Origin: Uranotaenia lowii
Taxonomy: Eukaryota; Arthropoda; Insecta; Diptera; Culicidae
DNA length: 64,000 bases
Assembly (NCBI RefSeq): GCF_029784155.1
Contig: NC_073691.1
Location: forward strand, 92,648,722-92,712,721
Direction of reading: 5' to 3'
Of this stretch, positions 54,748 to 64,000 are shown piece after piece; position 1 is the stretch's first letter; each line of letters begins with the position of its first letter. The notes under the pieces are model-generated. The model did not search any database. It was not told where the DNA came from and worked only from the letters and a program-made list of their open reading frames with translations. The position numbers and the translations under genes are program-made.

Positions 54748-55814
54748 CACGCAGAAAAAAGATTTTTTATTTCAAAAGAAAGTGCCGCAAAAACAAAGGA
54801 TTTTTTCCTTTGATTTTGGGATAAATAAAAATTCCATTGGTTCAAGGACGTTTTCCTTTGTTTCAAAGAATTTTTCTTTTGAAAAATCTTTGAGTCAAAA
54901 TCTTAATGCTTTGAAACAAAAAACAGTTTCATTTGATGCAAAGTTGTTTTCGTTTGCTACAATGTAATTTAGATTTAGATTTAAAAGGATTGGTTCATTG
55001 AACCATTTTCCTTTTATTCCAATTGGAAGAAATATTTTCTGTTGTTCAGAAGTTCCTATTAGGAATTTTGAATAATAAAAAGAAACAATTTACATCTTAA
55101 ATTCATTTTTATTACAAACTTAACACAAACACTGGTTCACTATAATGGAATTAACCGGTCCTAAATTTTGGCCTGAGGGCATTCTTCTTGGACCGCTCAA
55201 TAGACTTCCGGAAGCAACTTCGGTCATCCAACTGGTGATTGCCGCTGAAGATCGGGCCGAAGATAATCAGACCGCTGGATTTTGGGCGGAATCAGCCGTG
55301 GTCCTGTAACAATGCAAAAGTTTATATAAAATCTTAAATATTCACTTTTTGACTAATGGATTAACACGCACTTACCATGGTATGCATTCCTCATCCTGAA
55401 TCCTCCTAAATAGCTATATCTGATTCACTAGTTTTGATTTTTAACACGACCGGCCAAATTTTATTCGAAATTCGGTACTTGCTCAATCCAAATTATCTTC
55501 TAAGTTTGAAGTTTTAACTCAAAGAAATAATTCCTTTCTGTTGAAAGGAAATTTACTTTAGTTGAAAGAAAATTTACTTTGTTTCAAAAGACATATGCAA
55601 TTGAAAAAATGTCTTTCGAATCAAAGAGTTTGTTTAAAATCAAATTCCAAAATTATTCAGTTCAAAAAATTAATTCTTTCTTTCAAAAATTATTCATTTA
55701 AATCAGAACGAGAATTCATTGATTCAAAGAAAACAGGAGTTTGATTAAAAAAACTGAGTGTTTTGAATCAAAGTCAGTTTTTATTTGTATCAAAATCCAA
55801 GTTTTCTCTGCGTG
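54748..55814. mobile_element. TA-flanked element with CACGCAGAAAA ends and internal gene-like cassette
   Basis: The ends CACGCAGAAAAAAG and TTTTCTCTGCGTG are inverted and bordered by TA (54,746-54,747 and 55,815-55,816). Both flanks hold many variants of TTTGAAACAAAG and TTTCTTTGATTC words in either orientation. The centre (55,095-55,500) is of mixed composition and carries a minus-strand cassette with intron and poly-A signal. No transposase is present. The layout parallels the element at 50,880-51,864 although the repeated words differ. Confidence 0.75.
55095..55420 (-). other. Two-exon-like cassette inside the second TA element
   Basis: On the minus strand an exon ends at ATG (55,376-55,378) followed by donor GTAAGTGCG. 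A 72-bp intron (55,375-55,304) ends TTGTTACAG. The terminal exon reaches AATAAA at 55,113-55,108. From an ATG 18 nt upstream of the junction a spliced frame runs 32 codons (MRNAYHGPRLIPPKIQ, then RSDYLRPDLQRQSPVG) to TGA. The protein is not recognised. Size, intron length and poly-A placement closely match the cassette at 51,236-51,600. Confidence 0.4.
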
Positions 55815-55816
55815 TA

Positions 55817-57622
55817 TCAGTAAGTGTCTCAATCACTTCTGATACACCAGGTAGTGAGCCTTAGAGATCGAATTTAATGCGAATCCGCTCTTGCTTTTGA
55901 ATCTTGTATTAACCTCGCATTGTCGCTTTGCCGACTCTCTAGGGCTACTACAGGCAGCGGCATTCGGCTTTGAATTCTTCCAACTAGAAACCTATCATGA
56001 TCGTTTCTTCCGAGTGATATTCGGTACACTGCTTGGAATAACAAGACGTTTTCTGTCCTGCGAAGATTGACCGGAGAGAGTGGACTGTGATAAATGGTTT
56101 AAATAACAACTTCAATATTTACAAAGAATCGTAAGTAAATTCTAGTACATCTTGTTTTAATTTATCAGCGGTTTTCAAAAATTTACAAAGTTAGAATATA
56201 GTAAAAAAACATTCTGCCTAGAAAAGATTGTAACCTAAATATACAACAATTTAAAAATCAATCTAAATACAGTTACATACACGTAACGCTCGCTCTAAAT
56301 ACATCTGCATTAAAAACTACTGGGAGACGATTTATGTAAGGCGTCGGCTGATTCAAACCCAATTGGCAACATTATATTAATTATGCTAGTAAAAACTAAC
56401 TCACTTTGAAACTATACTGACGTTTTATGTTGGTTTCTGTTGTTTTTTTTAAGTAATTGTTCTCACATCTACCGATATCAGCTTTAAATTGTGTACGCAG
56501 CTTATACATAACTAACTTGGTAGCTAAGCCTAAGTTTGGGGAACATTAACAAATAGACTTCGTTCCACGATTCTAACTACCGCATGTGTATATAAAGAGT
56601 AATGGCACTTTTTAGTTTTTTTGTTTCCGCTCATAATTCCTATAGAATTAAGTTGACTCCTCTATTCCTTTACTATTTGAAAAAAAAACTAACTGTCTTA
56701 AACTATTCGCTTTTTTCGTATTCACTGTTTTGTGTGGCTTAAGTTCGATTTCGATTTGATATATCGGCGCATTACAGTACAAAGTAAGTGACAAACAACA
56801 GTTTGTACGTTTAATCTATCCGATTGAACACATTAACTATAGCGCCCTCAGTGAATTATTGTATTTTTTTTTATTTAAGGACCTTTGCTGGGGCAACTGT
56901 TGGATTTCCTGACTCAAGTTTGTTTAAGCTTACTTTAGATGATGAACATTATTATTTTGAAAGGTGAATCGTTTAATGTAGTGATTGTTGTTCAGTCTTA
57001 ACATGCTGCGCGATTGTGTTCCAAAAATTGTGTGACGTACGTTATGATGGATACAATTTTTTATTCACCTTACGATTTTTGCGCTTGGATGTATGCGCTG
57101 TATGTTTTTGAGCCTTACAATATAGTTAAAAAAAATACTTCTACAAGAATTATTCAAATTCATCAGAATCCTTCTCTACTTTAATTGGAAAGTTGATAAT
57201 TGAGTTTATGTGATATTATAACTACGAGATACTGCGAATTGTGTTAGTAACTAAGATTTTTAAATATTTTATTGTGGCTCAAACGCGTTTGAACTTATCG
57301 AAATTTGTGCTGTTTCACTAGCTAGAAATATTCTAATGGATGGTTGCGAATTTATATGTTATATATGTGTATATGATAGATATATTTGACTTTGCATATA
57401 TCACTTTTTAAGTAGACTTTTGCTCGTGCTTTCGACTTTGTTTTCCTGTTTCTTAAAAGCACGTTATCTGCACTTCTCGTTTGCCCTAATCGGCATATTG
57501 TTTGTTTGATACATTCATATGTATTCGAACATATACATAAATAATTTACATCATACACGCACTCCGTTGTGAGGAATCTCCTTCCGGGTTTCTAAGCTGA
57601 ACGAAGATCCACCAACAACGGA
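55817..57622 (-). other. Integrin 3' UTR and downstream intergenic DNA
   Basis: AT-rich sequence downstream of the integrin stop codon at 57,623. Minus-strand AATAAA signals lie near 57,269 and 57,065 and could end the transcript. No other gene was recognised; ORFs here lack domains. Confidence 0.5.
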
Positions 57623-60600
57623 TCAGGAAATGAAGGGTTTACTCTCGCTGTTCTTCTGTAAATTGCCGCTAAGCGTTGGATCCGGTCGTCGCCGTTTGAA
57701 GAAGCCACACTTCCACAAGATGTAGATGAGCAGGGCAAGAACCAGCAGACCTCCAACAATGGCCAGGATCCAGATCCAGATGGGGATCGAGCCGTCCCCG
57801 GCTTGGTCCAGCAATTCCGGGTAGGCCATCGTTTCCACCTGTTGTTTTGGGAGAAGAAAAAAAGAGAGTTGAATTTTAGAAGTTATTTTCAATTGTTTAA
57901 TAAGTTTGCCTTTGTTTGGAATACCGCACAGAATATAACTTAAAACTAAGGAATTCTGCTTAGTCCTAATTTAAATCTAGGTTTACACGTATCAAAATTG
58001 AAAAGATGGTAAACTGAGTTAAAACGTTCACAACATTTTTCTATGGGATGGTTTCGGCCATATGCAGTACGGTGAAAGGGTATCCGGAGTAACTGACGTT
58101 GTCGTAGTGTTCTAGTGGATATGTAAAGGTTGACACGTTCCAGTACGTAAGCACAGTCAAAACGATTAGTTAAGACACCAAAATTATATGCTCGTTGTAG
58201 CTCGGTACGACGCTTTTCAAGAGAAGCAATGATGACCTTCCTGAACAGCTTCAGGTCATCAGCAAAAAGCAGAGTGTCGGATTGAAAAAAATTACATAGG
58301 TCATTCACGAAGACTATCAACAGAAGGGGTCCAAGGTGACTTCCCTGCGGTACTCCAGATAGGGTGTTGGAAGTTCGTGATCGTGAATTCCTAATTTTTG
58401 TGTAAGCCTGTCAGTGCAATAGATATGAAGCAATCCAATCAAGAGACCAAGCTAGAAAATCTGAACTATCCAACTTTGTAAGGAGTATTCTGTGCAGGAC
58501 ACGGTCATACGCTTTTGCAAAGTCAATAAAGACGAAATCCACTCGAAAACCTTTCTCCAGGCTATTATTCGGGAAATTAACGTAACACATCAAATTCGTC
58601 ACCATAGACCGTTTCTTCACGAACCCATGCTTAGACTCTGAGATGAGAGTTTTTATGGCAGCATACAATCGCTCGTGCATTAAAACTTTAAAAACTTTTG
58701 AAATTGAATTCAGAACTGAGATTGGGCGGCAGTTTACGACGTGATGAGCATTGGTTGACTTATAAATCGGAGAAATTTCTGAGACCTTCCAAGCACTAAG
58801 AAAAAGGACTGAAAGGACTTTCATTAAGTGATCGATTTAAAATACTGCAAATCGGGGCAGCAACAGATGCGGCGCAGTGTTTCAGAATAGCAGGAGGTAT
58901 GCCGTCAGGACCAGACCCTTTCGTTGGGTCAACTGCGATCAGCTTCTCGTAGATATCCTGAACGGATAAGCACAGCAAGGGCACGTCAATGTCGTAGGAC
59001 TCGAGCGATGCGAAGTAGCTACTGTCTGTGCCAATACTAGGAGGAAAGTAAACGCTTTGGAAGAATTCAGCAAACATATTAGCCGATTTGGTCAAGCTGT
59101 AGGAAGTGACACCGTGGAAGCTTACATCAACAGGGACAGCGGCGTTTTGTTTTTTTTTTTAGATGTGTCCAAAATGATGAGGTGTCGTTTTTCACGTTTT
59201 CTTGAAGACGCGAGACATGTTGACGGTGAAGCAGCTCTTTTAAACCTTTAAATTCGCTTTCTAAGCGCCTGAAATAATGTTTACTGTCTTCAGAGCTAAT
59301 TCGATTGAAACATTTGCGTGCTTTTCGAAGCTGATTGCGTAGACGATGAAGATCAGAATTCCACTATGCGTGTTTCATAGATTTGAATGTATGAGGGCGC
59401 TTTAGAGGAACATTTTGTTTCAAAACTGTGTACAGTTTCAAGTCGAACAATTCGACAGCGGATTCCACGCTTGTAGCCTCATCAAGACATTCCCAATTGG
59501 TTGAGTCGAGAGCAGCTGCACCAAGCTCGAAATTACAGTTTTTCTGAAATCAAAATCGAGTTTACCAACAGGTTCTTCATACTGGAACAATACTGGCGAA
59601 TATACTGGAACAAATCAACGAATTCCAGGACTCTCTTCTGCCGGTGTTCGTTGATTTCGAAAAAGCATTTGACCGACTGAACCACGAAAACATCTGGGCG
59701 TCTCTAAGGCGACGAGGAGTTCCAGAGAAACTAGTCCATCTCATCGAAGCACAGTACGAGGCATTTTCGTGCAAGGTCCTGCACGACGGTGTCTTGTCCG
59801 ATCCAATCCCGGTAACTGCTGGAGTGAGACAAGGATGTACGAAAATGGAGCAACTGAACGACCTTGTTCTGGCTGACGATATTGTTTTGCTCGCTCAAAG
59901 ACAACAGGACATGCAAAGCAAACTCAACAACCTCACCGAAAGCTCCAAGGCAACACGTCTCAAAATCAATGTCGGAAAGACCAAGTCGATGGAAATCAAC
60001 ACAGAAAATCGTTCCAATTTCGTGGTAGCTGGACAACAGGTTAAGAAAGTGGAGTGCTTCAAGTATCTTGGTAGCCAGATTACGCCTGATGGTGGTACCA
60101 AGAAAGACATCGAAACCCGGATCAGAAAAGCCCGATTTGCGTCTGGCGCTCGCGCCAGATCTCTGTACGAACGAAAATCTGAATCTTCAACTCTAACGTC
60201 AAATCTGTATTGCTGTACGGCTGCGAATCTTGGTGCACATATGCGGTGGCGACGCGAAAACTGCATTTTTTTGTGAATTGCTGCCTGCGGAACATCATCC
60301 GCGCTTGGTGGCCTGGCAACTGGATCTCAAACGTGCAACCTCATCGCCGGTGTTATCAAAAGGCGCTAAAAATCGAGATCCGGGAACGTAAGTGGAGATG
60401 GATTGGGCAAACGCTGCGAAGAGATGAAAACGAGATTTGCAGAGAGGCGCTTGACTGGAATCCAGATGGGCATCGAAGAAGAGGCGGGCCCAGAAGCTCG
60501 AGGCGGTGTAGTCTAGTCGCTGAAATCCGCACAGTTAACGAGAACATTGGCTGGCAGCTAGTGAAGATGGTGGCTCCGGATCCCTCTCTTAGCACAAAAC

Positions 60601-63600
60601 ATTCTACGTGCTTTTCTGTATAGCTAATATGGCTTCCTTTTCAGCCCGGATTAAAACCAGGGTTGCTGCTCTAATGATGATTTCTGCCGACTTTTCTTTA
60701 ATTTCAGTGCCCAAATCACCAATGAAACCCCCGCAAATACCACTTTAAACCACCAAACTCCCCACTTTCCGCGATTTCAGTTATTTGACCAAGGTTTAAA
60801 ACATCCTTTAAATGAATGTCCCTTAAACTGTGGCAACGCAAGAAAATTCCCAGTAAACATAACAAAAAACTGTCTACGCCTACTAGACAACTGATGCCTT
60901 ACTAAAATAAACATGAAAGGACCTTAATCATTTCCTTTTAGTATTTCTGAAGTTCACTGACTAGCTCGTTTGAATACGAACGGTGCTCATCTACACCATA
61001 TTATATTGTACAAAATTTCGCTTAAAATGGATTATTCCCAAGCGAACCTCAAATGTCTTGAAGCTTCGAACACACTACAGCATAAATGATAAGTGATAGT
61101 TGAAGAAAAGACTCACCGTAACATTGTTGATTGGGTAGTCCTGTTGCACCTGGACAACTGTTATCGTCGCTCTCGATATAATTTTAACCAGATCAACCTT
61201 CGGGTAGTCCGATACTAGCGTAGAGTTCCAGAGCCGCGCTGTTACGTTTATCAGTGCCTGTGCCTTCGGTTGCACATCGTAGATATCGCAGACGATCGTG
61301 ATACACTTGGCAGTGTTGCGGCTGCAGTCCATGTGGACGATATCGGTCTGTTTGCCGTCTTTGTCAGTCAGCCGTTCGGCACGGATTATCATCGACCGAT
61401 CTCGCCGTACCCGGTTGAGGCTCTTTTCCGCCGAGGACGACGAAGAGTAAGACGCCTGCTTAGCGAACGATACCCTTTCAGATTTCTCCATTGCGAATGT
61501 CAACGATTTGTTGTACGCTCGCTGCGTGTAGTAATCCGTTTGGGGTGGTAGTTCGCTGAGGGCAGCAGATTTCTTCAATTTTAGCGGATTTTCAGCCGTT
61601 CCTGGCTGAACCACACATGATCCGCCGTTCGTTGCTGAAAAAAAGGTTTGTTGTTTATTGTTGTTCAGAGATACCTAACAACTGCTGCTTACCATCTACT
61701 GTTGGAGTTCCGGTAAGATAGAGTAGCCATTTGCCTTGATCCTTATCGTTTGCCACCTGATGTGGCCATTGGATTCTCACCTGAACCTGCGGCGCCCGCC
61801 AAGGCCCATCATTGTAGATCTAGAAAAAAGGGTCAGTTCAGTACACCAATTTATAGTGCTTAGCAGGTCTCCTCAACGCTTACCATATAAATGTGATGAA
61901 CTGCAGTGCCGATGTCTTCGAATGTTTTCATTGCACTTTCTCCTTTGACTTCGCCACCGTAGAACGTTTGCTGAGGATGTGCGGCACTAAAATTTTAAAA
62001 GATGTACAGTCAAACCTTCAGCTAAAACCAATAATGTTCACAAGCGCGGTACTCACCCACTGATACTGATCTTGGCTCGCTTGATTACGTTCACCGTCAG
62101 AGCGGCCGTTTGCTTGGCACCTTCTAGTAGGTTGGAGGTCGTATTGACGAATACGTCAAATCCTAATTTCAAAACCTCTTCTTTAACTCGCTGGGGGTCG
62201 AAACGGAGGGAAAATTTAACTTCGGAATTTCTCCGCATCGGATTTCCGAGGTTGCAGAATACTAGCGTTGCGTTGAATTTATCACATTTGTATAGGCTCT
62301 GAAATAAATGTCAAATAAGCATTCTTCTTAGAAGTGGAAGACGAAGTAAACCAACCTTTGTACCACTGAACGAAATACTGGGATCGTGCTTCACGTACAA
62401 ATTAGTTTCATACGCCGAATCAGCCAGGTTGGAAACACCAACATGAAGCTGAATGCCTCGATCACGGCCGAGCACCAACGAGTATGACTGGTCGTCTGAA
62501 ATCAATAATCAAATGTTCAGTTTTCGTGTACACTAGAGTGCCCCAAATGACCCGACTTCTGAAAAAGTTATACGCTGCAGGCTAAAATTGATCCTAGGCC
62601 TAGTACAAGATCTCACGCCAAATTTGGGCCAGATCGGATCACGGGAAGGGGTCGCTCAACGAGCCTGAAGTTTGTATGGGATTTTGAGACATTTTGTTCG
62701 GGAGAAAAATGAAAAACTAGTTTTTCATCAATAGCTTTGGTTCCCTTCGGCCGATTTCTTTTGAAAACGGGTTTTCTTAAAGCTTAAATTATGACAAATA
62801 TTTCATCCGAAGATTGCATTTCGATCCGAGTTAACATATAGAAGTTATAAGGGTCCAAAAATAGGATAACTTTTTTAAGGGGGGTATTCATCATTGTTAA
62901 TGAGTCGGGGCGGTCGAACATTTCGTCGCCTCATTGACAGTGATAAATACCACCGTTAAAAAAGTTAGCCCATTTTTGAAGCCTGGTAACTTTTTCACCT
63001 TAATTCTTATCGAAATGCTGTCTTCGGATGAAATATTTTTCATATTTTAGGCTTTAAGAAAACCTGTTTTTGAGAGAAATCGGCCAACGGAAACCAAAGT
63101 TATTGATGAATAACTGGTTTTTCATGTTTTTCCCGAACAAAATGTCTCAAAATTCCATATAAACTTCAGGCTCGTTGAGCGACCCCTTCCCGTGATCCGA
63201 TCTAGCCCAAATTTGGCATGAGATCTTGTACTAGGCCTAGGATCAATTTTAACCTGCAGCGCAGAACATTTCACAGGTTTTAAATTTCCCATACAAATTT
63301 GAGGCAGTCTAGTGTACACCCTTAAGTTTTTTAACCAACAAACCTTCTCGTTCCAAAGAAAGCTCCGCTTTGAGGTCCAGTTTCGATTGGCAGATGCCGT
63401 CTTTGCCGCAGTCTTTCTGGAAGGTTGCCTCAAAAGTGCGATCGGCTTGTGTTTGATCCAGGATCGGGTCCAACGAGTCCAAAGCCGACGCCGGTAGAGT
63501 GGTATCCAGAATGGTATAATTCAACCTGAACCGGATAGGGCTCTGGATGTCGCGGGTGTTGTCCTTGATGTAGACGACCTCCTCTCGACACTCCTGATTT

Positions 63601-64000
63601 CCATTGGTGACAACGCTTATCTGGCGTTTGATGATGTTAGATCGATGACGCGTGTCTGGCCCGAAGTAGACCCTAGAAAACTTTTTCAGCCCCATGTACG
63701 TCTCCGCTTCAATCGTGTAGATCAGGTTGAGATGCTGTGATTGACTGCTCGAGTGGCTGCCGGATTCTTCGTACGGTTCGATCGAACAGCACGCTCGGAA
63801 TGAAAAGCTAGAACAATATTAACAAATCGTATTGAGAAAAGTTTTCTAGTTAACTAGGGATTATAATCCCGGAAAATACGTACCACGTGGCATTCGCACC
63901 CGGATCGGCGTCGCAACCATGCTGTGTTGGATCGATGTTGCTGATCTCGTTCGGGATGACGGAGGTCTTGATGTTGGTGATGGGTCGCGCCAAGAGTATG
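57623..64000 (-). CDS. Integrin alpha chain, C-terminal half (5' beyond window)
   Basis: Cell-surface adhesion receptor subunit linking extracellular matrix to the cytoskeleton with a beta partner. Minus-strand exons: >64,000-63,884; 63,807-63,344; 62,495-62,356; 62,298-62,057; 61,986-61,884; 61,819-61,693; 61,634-61,117; 57,838-57,623. All phases agree. The pieces cover the start of the leg (RPITNIKTSVIPNE), the calf domains with GGEVKGESAMKTFEDIG, a furin-like cleavage site (NRVRRDRS), ARLWNSTLVSDYP, one transmembrane helix (IWIWILAIVGGLLVLALL) and a tail with the GFFKR heterodimer motif (WKCGFFKRRRPDPT). The light chain is cut after RVRR. It is an insect alpha-PS type; PS1 versus PS2 was not decided. 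The last intron is 3.28 kb. Confidence 0.93.
57950..59572 (-). mobile_element. CR1/jockey-like LINE fragment in the integrin last intron
   Basis: Antisense-independent reading on the minus strand: a linker (NQLRKARKCFNRISSEDS), then RT motifs (KGSGPDGIPPAILKHC, NCRPISVLNSISKVFK, FVFIDFAKAYDRVL, FADDLKLFRK) and a C-terminal FHRTAYGRNHPIEKCC block. Several frame changes and stops split it, and the endonuclease is missing. The gene-sense orientation matches the integrin transcript. It abuts another LINE at about 59,575. Confidence 0.8.
59577..60640 (+). mobile_element. Second LINE fragment, opposite orientation, internally deleted
   Basis: Plus-strand RT pieces: VFVDFEKAFDRLNHENIWAS, VTAGVRQGC, then directly KMEQLNDLVLADDIVLLAQ, ECFKYLGSQITPDGGTKKDI, and a C-terminal arm (RNIIRAWWPGNWISN, KWRWIGQTLRRDENEICREA). 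The segment between the VRQGC motif and ADD motif is far too short, so an internal deletion removed part of the palm. Frames also shift near 60,170. Clade is uncertain; the C-terminal arm is RTE-like. A related scrap lies at 40,534-40,826. Confidence 0.75.
60641..61116 (-). other. Remaining part of the integrin last intron
   Basis: About 475 bp upstream (in gene sense, the start) of the LINE fragments, beginning at the donor GTGAGTC. Nothing else recognised. Confidence 0.55.
62531..63314. mobile_element. Foldback MITE in an integrin intron, CACTAGA...TCTAGTG
   Basis: Ends CACTAGAGTGCCCCAAAT and ATTTGAGGCAGTCTAGTG are inverted and bordered by TA (62,529-62,530 and 63,315-63,316). The arms pair nearly to the centre at about 62,925 (for example GATCCTAGGCCTAGTACAAG and its reverse). 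The whole 784 bp lies inside the 848-bp intron between exons 63,344 and 62,495. A much older copy is at 14,895-15,500. Confidence 0.85.

Noticed and set aside
1..64000. CRISPR arrays, rRNA genes, bacterial operons
   Set aside because: No regularly spaced repeats with unique spacers, no rRNA-like sequence, and all recognised host genes are intron-containing animal genes.

Overview
The window is eukaryotic, AT-rich and dominated by mobile DNA. Host genes have short insect-style introns (mostly about 60-75 bp), and their products read as insect proteins: a Tre1/moody-type GPCR, an MKK3/6 kinase (licorne), a THAP protein, two Mpv17-like proteins and an integrin alpha chain. DD37E mariner, RTE, CR1/jockey-like LINEs and many TA-flanked MITEs point to a large-genome dipteran, most likely a mosquito. 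That species-level guess is inference.

Layout. 1-19.2 kb holds no recognisable host gene; it carries tRNA-derived SINEs, a 5'-truncated LINE, foldback elements (2.9-3.7, 6.5-7.5 and 7.9-11.3 kb), an old MITE and a cluster of TGACGTCA palindromes. 19.2-28.6 kb is a full-length Ty3/Gypsy LTR retrotransposon with LTRs identical wherever compared, open gag and pol, a canonical A AAA AAC -1 slip site in the overlap, a PPT and an ATAA target duplication. It sits inside an older repeat that ends in a tandem duplication (28.6-28.97 kb). 29.2-30.1 kb has another MITE.

31.0-41.2 kb encodes the 3' part of a class A GPCR with an NRY motif. Its last intron (9.1 kb) holds a nested set of elements: a DD37E mariner interrupted by a MITE and by an RTE LINE (which itself carries a retroposed fragment), followed by part of a second mariner and a LINE scrap. 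lic (42.1-44.1 kb, minus) converges on the GPCR. A THAP gene (45.5-46.5 kb, plus) diverges from lic and ends 27 bp from the stop of the first of two tandem Mpv17-like genes (46.5-47.8 and 48.5-49.3 kb, minus).

50.7-55.8 kb is an accessory region with a MITE inside a MITE, a 430-bp near-perfect hairpin and a second large TA element. Both TA elements (50,880-51,864 and 54,748-55,814) carry a compact spliced-looking cassette (ATG at a GTAAGTG donor, a 66-72 bp intron, a terminal exon with AATAAA); this is the least explained structure in the window. 57.6-64.0 kb is the 3' half of an integrin alpha gene on the minus strand, with LINE fragments in its last intron and a 784-bp foldback MITE in another; its 5' half lies beyond the window.

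Exon models come from reading splice sites and frames by eye. No database search was possible.
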